Positions 42,189 to 52,960 of a DNA stretch of 64,000 bases are shown one piece after another. The stretch comes from Chrysoporthe austroafricana (lineage: Eukaryota > Ascomycota > Sordariomycetes > Diaporthales > Cryphonectriaceae). Made by a program: the position numbers and the translations under genes. Within the stretch, counting starts at the first letter, position 1, and each line of letters opens with the position of its first letter. Below the pieces are notes generated by a model, which saw nothing but the letters and a program-made list of their open reading frames with translations, did no database searches and was not told the DNA's origin. The stretch is taken from positions 1,681,583 through 1,745,582 of the forward strand of contig JYIP02000002.1 of assembly GCA_001051155.2 (NCBI GenBank), read 5' to 3'.

Positions 42189-44289
42189 ATGGTCTACAGT
42201 GTGCCTGTCGCCCTCGTCGACCCGGGCGAGCAGAGCTTCCTCCCCAGCGCCTTCGGCGGGACGGCGCAAGTCGTCCTGAACACCACTTCATTCAGCGACA
42301 TCCTCGCGCAGGTGGGCAGTGTCATCCAGATCTCCGAGGCGCAGCAGGATGGCGACAACCCGTCCCCGCTCACGCTCATGACGGCGGGCTGCTATGTCAA
42401 TTCCACGAGCGAATCGGCCGCGGACGGTGCTGGCGCCCATGCCGGCAATGGGTACCGCGACTGTGCCACCGCGTGTGCCAGCCCGGACTTGATGTTCAAT
42501 TCGAGCTATACGCTGTGGAACTGCCTGACGCTGGCGGCGGCGAGCCAATACGTCGCTGGCCAGGACCTGATCATCGATTCGAAAGAGCTGACGAGCGCCG
42601 GGGGCAGCATGGGGTTTAACAACCTGAGCGACTTCAATGCGACGCAGATATTCACCAACACGGTGGAGTGCATCAAGGGGTCGTGCCAGGACTACAGCCT
42701 AGGATCGTGCTCGAGGAACATTACGACATTGGATATCAGTGGTGACTCGGACCAGGTGCAGGCGCTCTTCGATGGCCTGCAGGGCTACTGCAGCGGCATG
42801 GACAGTGCCGTCAACTCCGACATTGCTGGTCCAGGAGTAAGTCTCGCTGGCAACTCACCTCCAATGAGCGGGGCCACACGTCGTCCGAGGCATGGCTAAC
42901 GTGCCTTCTGCATCACAGGTCGTCCTTTCGTACATCCTCCAGGCCGCGCTCGCGATCGCGGTCTACGTCTTCATCAACCTCTTCACAGGCTGGCTGCGCC
43001 CCATCCTCTCCTTCCTCTACACCGTCCAGGACCGGATGTCGAGCTCGCAATCCACACGTACGGCGGACATCTCGGCTGTGGGCTTGCAACCGACGAGGAC
43101 CCCGTGGCAGCGCGCCGGCGAACACCAGAGGAACATCGCGCGGTCCCGCGCCACGGCGGCGCTGACGTCCGCCCTCGTCGAGTTCCAGGAAGTCCAGGGC
43201 TTCTTCGTCGTCTCGATCCAGCTCGCCACGTTCGTCATCTTCGCCTCGTCGGACCACTCCGCGATGCTCAGCAGCACCACCTCCTTCGCCGAGGCGGTGA
43301 TGAACGTCGAGATCGTCCAGATGCTCTCCATCAACGGGATGCTGCCCGTGCTGTTCACGCAGATCGGCCTGATGCGGCTGGGCGTGCGCTGGTGGTACAT
43401 GACGTCCATCATGCTGGCCGTCTTCTCCCTGGCCATCATCATCTCGCAGAAGAGCCTGATGCCGGACTATGAGGTGCTTTGGAGCTACTTCACGGCGGAG
43501 GCACCCATCGACATGTGCGGCGGGAACCCGAGTCCCATGACGTACTGCCTGGACTCGCTGAGCGGGATTGACCAGGCGCTCAGCAGGATGAACTCCGGGC
43601 TGTTTGTGGGCTGCATGGTGGCCCCGGCGCTGGTCCTGGACCAGCTCTGGCACACGCTGAACCGCAAAGGGAGGATGAACGAGGCCCTCGACGGCTGGGA
43701 GCTCTCCAGCTCGAGGGTGCTGTTTCTGCGGCGGCGCGTGTGGCCGGTGCTCAAGACCGCAGGGTGGTTCTTCCTGGAATTCGCGCTGCTGATCTACATC
43801 GGCATGTACCTGAAGTCGGTGATCGACATCCTCAAGCTCGTGGGCACGACCGCCTCGGACTGGACGTTTGGGCAGCTCATCGCCATCATGGTCTGGGCGC
43901 CCGTGATCGGAAAGTACGTCTACTTCAACGCTTTCGGGATCACGGAAGGAGTGGGCAAGCGTCTGCCGAGGCGCTACAGAGTCGTGGAGGTTGACGAGTC
44001 CGAGGACGGCGACGACCCGGATGCAAGCCCGAAGCTCCCTGCCAAGGGCGAGGAGAGTCCCGAGATGGGCCCGCGAAAGCAGCCGTTCAGCACGATCAGC
44101 CACAAGGAGTCCTTCCAGCTGTCAAGTCGGCAGTCGAGTTTCAACGCGTTCAGTCGCGAGAACACGCTGGTGGGGAGTCTGACCCCAGGCACGCCTGCAA
44201 CGCCCTACGTCGATTCGCCGGGCGAGGATTATGGGAGGAAGAACAACCCCTTCGACGATCTTGGACGGGGGAGGTTCGGTCATCGATAG
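42189..44289 (+). CDS. Fungal multi-pass membrane protein, unknown function
   Basis: Not a family I can name. Exons 42189-42836 and 42919-44289 join in phase 0 (GTAAGT donor, GCTAAC branch, CACAG acceptor) giving 672 residues. The first 215 residues look extracellular: several Cys ([27 protein letters not shown]) and N-glycosylation sites, but no clear signal peptide, so a 5' exon may be missing. A first membrane segment follows the junction, [20 protein letters not shown], then at least five more, including [49 protein letters not shown] and [16 protein letters not shown]. The final 90 residues are cytosolic, charged and Ser-rich ([12 protein letters not shown]). Similar architecture is common among uncharacterised ascomycete plasma-membrane proteins. 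Confidence 0.8.
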
Positions 44290-44943
44290 AGAATTATGTG
44301 CCCATGCCACTAATAATGAAATCTGAAATACCACGTACGAGCTGTGTGAGTGTTTTTGCGTATCATCTTGGTACCATAGTACACCAGTTTGCGTCATTCA
44401 GGCCGTTTAATAGGCTGAGACTGGTTCCGGTGGCTCCGAGCGCGCGTCCGTGCCGTATTATTTTGGGCCTGTAACCGAGCGCAGCCCAAAACACGTACAG
44501 TACAAGGCTTATATTATATCATATCACTTGGTACTATGCACACGACGTCGCAGGGCCTCTCCGCAGGGCCAGGTAGATGATCCCGAATCTCCCAGCTGTT
44601 GGCACTGTCGAAGGTTGTTGAAGACAGCGACCGGCTGGTCCAGAAAGCCGAGCAGCCCGAGAATGCTCACAGCCACTGCTGCGCCGAGGCTTAGATCGCG
44701 CAGAAGCCTCTCGTCGCCGCACGCACTGCGTGTAACCTCCGCCTGCCGACCACTTGGACGTGCATATGTATGACCTCTCGACGCCTGGTCTTCCCCACGC
44801 GCAAGCGCAGCAGCAGACAAGATTTTGGGATGCAGAAATAACCCAGACACAACATCAACTCAACTACCTGACTTAGCTAGAGTCTCGAACCAAGGCTCAG
44901 ACGCATTCACTATCTCTCCGTCTCATCCGCCACCAGACACACG
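44290..44943. other. Intergenic
   Basis: About 650 bp between two plus-strand genes. No gene or repeat recognised; likely contains the promoter of the PPxY protein. Confidence 0.5.
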
Positions 44944-45894
44944 ATGAGCAACAACAACAATGGTATATTCGACGAGCCCCCGCCGTCCTACGAAGAAGCC
45001 ACCGGCCGGCCCAGCATAACCCACCGGCCACAGGACCACCCAACACCAGCCCTGCCGCCGAGGAGGGCACCGGGCACATCTAGCAAGGAGGACGGCGCCC
45101 CGGGCGAACCAGCACCAGCGGCAGCACCAGCAACACCAACCGCAGCCCAGCACCACGCACCGCCGCAGACCTTCGCGCAGCTCCTGCCCGCGTCGCACGC
45201 CATCAACCGCCAGTTCCCGCCCCTCATCAACCTCTACCGCGACGCCTTCCCGACGGGCGCCGCCCAGCGGCGCCACTTCCTGGGCGAGCACCAGCACTCC
45301 CCGCTGTACGCCGTGGCCGCGTGGCACGGCTGGCCCGCGGCGCAGAACGCCCTCGTCCTCCACAACGGGCCCACGGAGGACTTCGCGCCGCTCGCGACCG
45401 TCACGTACGATGCCTGGGGCCGGCGCATCGACGTCACGCTGCCCCCGCTGCCCGGCCGGAACCACGCCGAGCCCCTCCCCGTGCAGGCGCCGTCGATGAT
45501 GACGACGACCTTCCAGTTCCGGGTCGAGGTGCCGTGGCCGGACCCCGGCGCGGCGGCCGGCGGCGGCGTCGTGTGGCGCAAGGAGGCCTACGAGTGGCGG
45601 AGGAGCAACAACCTCGCCGTCGCCGGGCTCGCGGGCTCCAACACGGGCTGGAAGCTGGTGCGGCTGTCCAACGAGCTGCCCCCCGGCGGCCTGACGGTCG
45701 CGGGGAGCGGCCCGCCGAGCGGGGACGGGCACGAGGTGGTCGCCGTCTGCACGAGCGCCGTGGTGAGCATGACCAAGCTGTGGAAGTTCTGTTTCCTCGG
45801 GACGGGCGTCTCGGGCGTGCTGGGGGAGAGGTGGGCGGTTATGGCCGTGGCGACGGGGCTGGTGATCTGGGACCGGGACAGCAGGAGGCATTGA
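44944..45894 (+). CDS. PPxY-motif protein with tubby-like/LOR-like C-terminal domain, unknown function
   Basis: A single-exon 316-residue protein. It begins MSNNNNGIFDEPPPSYEEA; the PPSY is a PY motif that binds WW domains of Rsp5/NEDD4-type ubiquitin ligases. A Pro/Ala-rich disordered region follows to about residue 75. The rest (HSPLYAVAAWHGW, NALVLHNGPTEDFAPLATV, TTTFQFRVEVPW, VCTSAVVSMTKLWKFCFLG) alternates beta-strand patterns and ends in a hydrophobic segment, as in tubby-like or LURP-one-related folds. That fold call is inference from pattern only. A plausible role is arrestin-like recruitment of a ubiquitin ligase, but nothing proves it. Confidence 0.75.
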   Translation: MSNNNNGIFDEPPPSYEEATGRPSITHRPQDHPTPALPPRRAPGTSSKEDGAPGEPAPAAAPATPTAAQHHAPPQTFAQLLPASHAINRQFPPLINLYRDAFPTGAAQRRHFLGEHQHSPLYAVAAWHGWPAAQNALVLHNGPTEDFAPLATVTYDAWGRRIDVTLPPLPGRNHAEPLPVQAPSMMTTTFQFRVEVPWPDPGAAAGGGVVWRKEAYEWRRSNNLAVAGLAGSNTGWKLVRLSNELPPGGLTVAGSGPPSGDGHEVVAVCTSAVVSMTKLWKFCFLGTGVSGVLGERWAVMAVATGLVIWDRDSRRH

Positions 45895-46127
45895 GATTGT
45901 AACATGTATGGCGGCGATTCTCGAGAGGCCATCTCGGGAATGCCGGCGATTTGCACTTGGGAGTTCAGGGTCTACAGCGATCTTTCCTACGAGATTCACA
46001 CGGAGGCACTACCGTCTAGGGGCACGAAGTTTGACAGAGACGCATAATGATACCATAACGATACCAATCCCATGAGTATCGTATCATGCTTGCCGCTACA
46101 AGCTGTGGGCCATAGCCCAAGTCCTAC
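45895..46127. other. Convergent 3' intergenic region
   Basis: About 230 bp between convergent stops; nothing recognised. Confidence 0.5.
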
Positions 46128-47024
46128 TCATGTGAGCCGACGCACGCAATCAGTGATCGTCCTACGGATGTTCTTCCGTCTCGCAATCGCCCTCCGGCCC
46201 TGTGGCGACTCGGAGTAGCGGGCATGGTACACGTTGGGATTCGAGCCGCTCCTCCTCCTAGCCCTCGGCGGCTCCTTGAAGCTCACATGGCGACCCTCCC
46301 GGCCTGTCCCGGGCCACGTCTGCGTGAGGGTCGGCCTCGTGTCAGGCGCATCAGCAAAGTCGTGGCTCCCGGAACTCATAGAGGACGACGGGCTCCAGCC
46401 CGCACCCCGCTGCTGGGCCGGCGAGATGTCTTCGGCCCCGCCGTCTTCGTCGTCGTCGTCGTCGTCGTCGTCGTCGGACTCCTGGATCCCCACAAGCCTT
46501 GGCTGTCCCGGGGCTGCGTCTGCCCAGTCGTTCGAGTAGAACTGGTTGAGTGGTGGCTCCTGCTTCGGCTTCGGCAAGGTTGCGTGGCCGTCTTCGACGC
46601 GCTGGCGCTCGTCTTCTGCAGCCTGTCGGAGGAAGACCTCATAGTCCGAGGGCCCGGCCTCCTCTGGCGGCTGCACGGCGCCGTCAAGCTGCCCCGCGGG
46701 TCTTGCCCGATCCTCATCTCCCCCACCAAACCGAGTGGGCAGCTCCAGGTTGTCGTCCAGCGTATGCAGGCCCGACGCGTGCTCTTGGTGTCGTGACATG
46801 CCGCTGGTCATTGTTTTGCCATGGTCCTCGCCCGCGCATCCCGTAGCACGGCTTGGGTCTGTCTCGGGTTTCGGCTCCGAGCGCAGGCGACGCAGGCGTT
46901 CCATCATGCCGCTCCTCCGGGGCGCCGCCTGGGCCTTCAGGTTCTGCATCTTGTAGAAGCTTCTCTCTCCCCGCGCTCCTGGTCCGGAATGCTGAGAGAG
47001 CTCGAGGTAGCGACGCTGCCGCAC
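46128..47024 (-). CDS. Hypothetical disordered protein with poly-Asp tract
   Basis: I do not recognise this gene. The frame encodes 298 residues, mostly polar and disordered. A GAC trinucleotide run encodes SDDDDDDDDDDEDGG near the middle, coinciding with a CGT/GTC microsatellite at about 46445-46479. Segments that look conserved in type are SDYEVFLRQAAEDERQRVED (helical), HVSFKEPPRARRRSGSNPNV and the basic C-terminus RRKNIRRTITDCVRRL. A shorter start at Met-26 (MQNLKAQAAPRRSGMMERL) is possible, since the first 25 residues are not distinctive. The gene is convergent with the PPxY protein gene. Confidence 0.6.
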   Translation of the reverse strand: MRQRRYLELSQHSGPGARGERSFYKMQNLKAQAAPRRSGMMERLRRLRSEPKPETDPSRATGCAGEDHGKTMTSGMSRHQEHASGLHTLDDNLELPTRFGGGDEDRARPAGQLDGAVQPPEEAGPSDYEVFLRQAAEDERQRVEDGHATLPKPKQEPPLNQFYSNDWADAAPGQPRLVGIQESDDDDDDDDDEDGGAEDISPAQQRGAGWSPSSSMSSGSHDFADAPDTRPTLTQTWPGTGREGRHVSFKEPPRARRRSGSNPNVYHARYSESPQGRRAIARRKNIRRTITDCVRRLT

Positions 47025-49443
47025 CGGAAGTCACACGATTTGTCCCGCGCCCTCGATCGTTCAATGGTGGCGTGACTATAGAACCAGCGTGACTCGTTCG
47101 GCCTGCGCCGCGCGCTGCACTGAAGTCTGCCTGCCTCTGAAAAGGCCTCACCAGTTGATTATGCGAGGGACATGTTGGAGAAGATGGCGGTGGAAAGGGG
47201 GTGATCAGGTCGGGAATCTCTGGACCCCAGGAATCACACAGAAATCTCCCCCCGGGAAATAAGACTGGGGGATCCACTGCGGGTGCGGCCGGGACCACCA
47301 TCCACCCCGATCGACGACATCGAACGCGCCATGCCCGGTCCACCATACTGTAGTGGAACCCCTGCTGGTTGTGCTGGGGCTCAGGGCCCGGGCCGACTCT
47401 AGGTACTTTATACAGATCGGTGACGACTTGATTTATCTGAGGGCCTCGAAATCCCGATCATCATCACCGCCGGGTGGTCAGCCTGGTGAGGGGTGCGCAT
47501 ATGGCCGCCCAGCCGCTACTCGCATGCTGTGTTCACCGCAATTTCGAGATATGCCGCAGCATGGCATTCGTCATCAACGTGTCTATTGCCTGAATAGTGT
47601 AGCTGCATCGACGTCCCACATTACATAGTAACCACACGGAAAGCCCACGCACACGCTGCCCTCTCCAGCTACATTACAAGAACCGACAGGAGACGAAGAT
47701 CTCTAGTCTGCAATTCGGGAGGGAGCGAGAAGGGAAGCGGGATTATTATCACTGGAGGACCGTCGCACAGGTTGTTTGAGAGATGTCCCAGATCTGGAAT
47801 GGCCAGGTCTTCCTGCAGTGGACAGATTGTGTGCTCGCAACATTTGCACGTATAAGGATCAACCCCTTAGCTGCCATAAGGCCTCGCAGAATGAGGCAAC
47901 TTGATGCGGCCCTGGGGGCTCCATAGACCTCGATCCGCCTAGACCTGAAGCTTGGCGCATTGCCTAGTGGTCCAAAGTCCCAGAGCTATACCCTTTGAAC
48001 GATAACAGCTGTTAGAGTTTGGATGGTCATTTATCATTGTTAAGTATCGCATTACGGTATGCATCGTTATTACCCGCACGAGTGTAAGTTAAATACAAAG
48101 CTCTTGCCAGTCTCAGTCAAAAAGGGACCAGTCTGGGGTAGGCGCAGGACTGTGAATCCTCCCCTCGGAAGACTCCAACCTCGTCGTCATGCTTACTTAG
48201 GACCTTTTCGGGAGACTAATGGCGGCGATCACTATATCAACATTTACAACTGGTACTTCGTTACGCTGAGACCAGCAGAGACCCAAGCGGAAAGAACTCT
48301 GTCAGGGAAGCTGCTGGTGAGCGCGCTAGGTGTACCAGAGACTCCGTCACTAGCAAATGTCGTCGTGCTCTGGTGTTGCTAATTAATAACGAGTTCTTGA
48401 CACACCCACAGTGTCAAGCAATAAAACCTACACAGGCACATTAGACGAAATGAGAGCAATCTGAGACTATATACGATAATACTGATTCCGTTCCTGCAGC
48501 ATTTACCTAATGCAAGCTTTGTAGATGACGGAAAATGTGGCTCTGGAATCATAATAGTCGTCAGGCTGGTTGGGCTAAGCATCCCGAAGCAAATTACAAT
48601 CGCCAGCGAAGACGAAATAGCAACACCAAGTGGCTTGCCTCCTTTAAGGTAGGAACAATAGGACCTTCTTGTGCTCTTACGTATCCGACAGGAGGTTTAT
48701 TAGAGTTAGCCTATATTGAAAGGCCTTGTATTCGCCTGATGCAGCCGATGATAGAGTCTGGCAAGGCAGGTATATGGATGGAATGTATTTTGAGGAAACT
48801 AGTCCGAACACATGCTTCTCTTGCGACTTCAAGAGGCGGTAAACCTTCCTATTTTGTCCGCGGAAAGGAGGCGGAATGGATGACGGCGTAGCTAGACTTT
48901 AGCTAGGACTCGTGCGGGAGTCACAGATGAACAGGAGGACATAGGGGCGGGTCATTTTCTTGCTCGTGCATAGGTGTAAATGATGAGGGTCTTCCTACGA
49001 TAATGTTGTCCCCTTCGGCCAGGTGCAGAGACAAATTCACACATTACCAAGATAGAGACACATTTGACTACAAAGGCTCTGTGAATCGATGTGATGATCG
49101 ATACCCTTTCCGTTCGGAAGATGAGTCCGAAGAACATTCCGTGCAAAGATACTGGCAAATGCTGTCAACCAGCGGCACTAATAATCGAGAGACGCGACAT
49201 TTAATTACCTCCCGAGGTCGACGAGCGAATCGGGGCAGTGTATGCAAGTGGATTAATTTGATATACATAGTCGCGATAGTATGAGCAATTCGCCCGCCTC
49301 TTGCGGCGAATGTGGCTGTGCTGGCGTCGGTGATTGGATGCATGCAGCTGTATGTTGGCGGAGATGTCTTGTGGCAGCATGATGCAGCCGAGTGACGCTC
49401 CAAAACATCATCCATTACCAGAACAGCATCCAGCACTAGAATC
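47025..49443. other. Gene-poor interval of 2.4 kb
   Basis: No supported gene. A 118-codon plus frame at 48535-48891 and short frames near 49003-49284 show no known domain. A short perfect inverted repeat, CTTGACAC-n7-GTGTCAAG, lies near 48396-48418. The 3' part should hold the promoter of the NACHT gene. Confidence 0.5.
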
Positions 49444-52400
49444 ATGGGGATCTTTAAACGCAAGCACGACCGAGACCTAGCTCAGAAGGCTGGATCTTCG
49501 GGTTGGAGGGCAAGACTCGCGCGACTGTTCGGAAAGGAAAGAGGGCAGACACGAGGTGCCAGGCCCGCCACCACTGATACCAGCAGCGGCAGCGACGAGG
49601 CCCGAGATGAAACCGGACATGAGCTTGGGGACGAGGCTTGTGAAGACTGCACCAGACCGGCCCTTCCAGACAATGATCCGAACGCGCGTGCGAACCAGTC
49701 GCTTTGGGACCGTGCATACGACGCACTGAAGGAGAAGAATTCGGGATTGGTTCACGATTACGAGACGCTACTTTCCCAGGAGTCACAGAGGACGGGTATG
49801 TATTCTCATATGGCAAGCTAGAAGTCGCGGAAGCTTACTCCAATGCAGATTCCGCACCAAGTGACGATCCTCCCTCGCGGACTGTGATGCCGGACGCAGT
49901 CAACGACACCACCCACGACGCCGACAGACAACCCCGTCAAGCTCGTCTGAACGCGATCATCAAAAATAGGCTGGAGCAAATGGATAACAAGCATGAATCT
50001 TTCCTGGTGAAACAGATGTCACAGGCAGCGGACTTGGTGCTGTGGGCGAAAGACTTCATCGGACAGGCTGTCAAGGCTTCGCCAGAAGCTTCGATCGCTT
50101 GGGCTGGCGTCTGCATCGTTCTTCCGCTCCTTGCGAACCCCAAGATCGCGCACGAAGCCAACCGTGACGGGTTCGCATACGTAACTACCTGCATGCAATA
50201 TTATGTCGAGTTTGAGCCAATGTTGCTGCGTCTCGGCCAGAACTCCTCCGTCGAGGTTGGTTTAAAGGAGGCAATCGAAGGACACATTGTGGAACTGCAT
50301 CAGCACATTTTGGAGTTCCAAATTCTAAGCGTTCTGCGTTTCCACCAGGGTGTGCTCAAGAAGCGTACAGGCGATGTGGTCAAGCCCGAGATCTGGAAGC
50401 AGAAGATAGACAAGATCAAAGAACTCGAAGCCGAAGTCATTCGAGAGCAGGGGCGAGTAAACGCATTCGCATCGAGAGAAGAGCTGGAATCTCTCGAGAA
50501 GACAAGCGCCGAGTCTCTCGAAACCATGCAACGGCTTCTGTCCGTGAGCACAAGACAACTACAGGTTGCAGAAGAGAGCCGGGATCTTGCACAAGCGCAG
50601 GTACATCTCCAGAAAGAAGCAGCGAATGAGAGGCTATCCGACAAAGAAAAGGAATGTCACCAAGTGTTCCGCCTCACGAAGGGTAGCAACGATGCGACAT
50701 ACGAGTGGTACAAAAATCGCGTAGAAGACCGTGTAAGCGGCACATGCGAATGGTTCCTCCGCCACCAGCACTTCAAGCATTGGTTGAAACAGGACTCGGG
50801 GCCACTGCTAGTCTCGGCGGATCCTGGGTGTGGAAAGTCTGTCCTAGCCAAATACCTGATCGACCACGAACTGCTGGAGTCGGCAGCCACCATCTGCTAC
50901 TTCTTCTTCAAGGACCAGGACCAAAACACGATCAATCAGGCACTCTGCGCATTATTGCATCAGCTTTTCTCCCACCAGCCTTCTCTGATTCGACATGCTA
51001 TGCCAGAATATTCCAAGAACGGAGCCAATCTTACAAAAGTCACAACGTCGTTATGGGACATCTTGCAAAGAGCTGCACAGGATCCTCAAGCAGGATCTAT
51101 AATCATGGTCCTGGATGCCCTGGATGAATGCACCGAATCAGAAGTTGAAGACTTGATCCGGAACCTGAAAGGCCAATTCCGCAATAGCCAGTCGAGCCAT
51201 AGCAAGTTGAAGTGGCTGCTAACGAGCCGGCCGTACGAATTCATCAATTCCGAATTTCGGGATTTGTTAGGCGCTTTCCCCTACGTTCATATCCCCGGGG
51301 AGGAGCAGTCGGATGATATTAGCAAAGAAGTGAACCTCGTTATTAAATATCGAGCTGAAAAACTGGCGAAGGAAAAGGGGCTCTCGAACCAAAACAGGGA
51401 TTTCCTCGTCGGCAAGTTGTGTGAAGTGCCGCACCGCACATACCTCTGGGTGTACCTTCTGTTCGACTACTTAAAGACAGAAGACTTCAAAAAGACAGTT
51501 CAAGGGATCGAGTCTACGATTGCAACGCTTCCGAAAAATGTTAACCAGGCATACGAGAAAATACTCGACAGGTCCAAAAACGACCAGATGGTTCGGAAGA
51601 CCCTGTGCATAATCCTAGCAGCGAGTCAGCCGTTAACCGTGGCTGAAATGAACTGTGCTATCAACACCGACAACTCATTATGGTCCATCGACAATCTCGA
51701 CTTGGAGCAAGAAGAACACTTCAAGTCAAGACTCCGGTCCTGGTGTGGATTGTTTGTCTCAATTTACCATGGCAAAGTCTATTTTCTTCATCAAACTGCT
51801 CGAGAATTTCTCCTCGCAGAGTTGTCACGGCCTGCTACTCCTCGTCCCTGGCAAGGCTCCATCACTACCCATGATGCACACATCGTTCTTGCAGAGACTT
51901 GTGTTGCCTATCTTGATCTTTTCAATCACAGCACTGGGCTGCTGGGTGCAATTAGTGATTGGGACCCCCGCATCGCCTTTTTGAATTATGTAGCCACAAA
52001 TTGGGGTGATCACGTTCGTGAAGCTCGTATCGATGATGATGCTGTAATAGCGTCTTCCATTCTTAGAATCTGTGATCCAAATTCTCAGAGCTACTCAGCA
52101 TGGTTTAAGCTTTTCTGGGAGACTAGGTTCTATGTGAAAAGTGACGGCAATCCGGAATTTACAGTCCTTATAATGGCGTCATTCTTTGGACATCGAGTTA
52201 TTGTACAGCAGCTGCTTGCGAAAGGCGCCGATACTGAAGCGAAAGATAAAATCAGCTGGACGCCATTGCTTCGCGCCGCTTATGAAGGGCACGAAGCTAC
52301 TGTACAGCAGATGCTTGCGAAAGGCGCCGATACTGAAGTGAGAGATAAAGACGGCTGGACGCCGTTGCTTTGTTATGAACCAACGAACGGTTCAGGTCAC

Positions 52401-52517
52401 AGGAACAGGCCGGATCAGTGGATCCAGGACCAACGCAGCTCGGATCCAACATCCGAAGCAAGGAAGCCTTCTTATGTAAGAATGCTAGGCATTTGGAGTT
52501 ATATAATCAAGGGTTAG
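49444..52517 (+). CDS. NACHT-ankyrin STAND protein, C-terminus disrupted by solo LTR
   Basis: A fungal NLR-like STAND NTPase of the kind linked to heterokaryon incompatibility and innate responses. Exons 49444-49795 and 49849 onward flank a 53-bp intron (GTATGT donor, GCAG acceptor, phase 1). An N-terminal NWD/NACHT_N-type domain spans roughly residues 85-310, starting SLWDRAYDALKEKNSGLV; a coiled-coil linker follows. The NACHT domain has Walker A LLVSADPGCGKSVLAKYL near residue 440, Walker B IIMVLDALDEC near 534 and LKWLLTSRPYEF. After a winged-helix-like region come ankyrin repeats from about residue 885 (HRVIVQQLLAKGADTEAKDK). After residue LLC at 52370 the frame enters a solo LTR and stops at 52517, 1006 residues in all. 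The remaining ankyrin codons lie beyond the insertion. Confidence 0.92.
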
Positions 52518-52838
52518 GGTTTTCTCACCCGGGCTCAGTGAGCAGCACTGAGCACCAGTGGGCCTCAGTGAGCTACAGTGATCCAGGACTGAAGAGCTGG
52601 ATATATAAGATTAAACCTTTCCTACTATTAGATAGATTTCATAGTTGCTCTTCAGTCGTCAATCTAAGTATTAGTTTCCTTATAACTGGTATCCAACACG
52701 GATAGTGAACATTCACTCGCGTTTCTAACCACCCTATTGACTGTATTTCCGTATACGGTACCCGATACTCCATCCGCCCCTTGCCTAGCATAAACCTTTG
52801 ACGTACCAGGTACTTGTGCTACTTGGGTGTTCATTACA
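52371..52838. mobile_element. Solo LTR of a retrotransposon (468 bp)
   Basis: The element begins TGTTATGAAC and ends GTTCATTACA, so it has the TG...CA ends and a short imperfect terminal inversion typical of LTRs. It is flanked by perfect 5-bp direct duplications, TGCTT, at 52366-52370 and 52839-52843. Inside are a TATATAAG box at 52602-52609 and repeated TCAGTGAGC motifs upstream of it, fitting a U3 promoter. There is no internal coding region, so it is a recombination remnant. Confidence 0.93.
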
Positions 52839-52843
52839 TGCTT

Positions 52844-52960
52844 CATGCCGCTTATGAAGGCCATAAAGCTATTATACAGCAGCTGCTTGCGAAAGGCGCC
52901 GATATTAAAGCAAAAGACGAAAACGGCTGGACGCTGTTGCCTTACGCTACTAATATATAG
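52844..52960 (+). pseudogene. Stranded 3' ankyrin segment of the NACHT gene
   Basis: This 39-codon stretch (with stop at 52958-52960) is an ankyrin repeat in the same frame as the NACHT gene once the LTR and one TGCTT copy are discounted: it begins HAAYEGHKAIIQQLLAKGAD and ends ENGWTLLPYATNI. It closely resembles the preceding two repeats. It is separated from its gene by the LTR and is not expected to be translated in frame. Confidence 0.9.

Noticed and set aside
42913..44103. 396-codon minus-strand frame opposite the membrane protein
   Set aside because: Antisense shadow with His/Arg/Asp-rich composition; the plus strand has clear membrane segments and consistent splicing.
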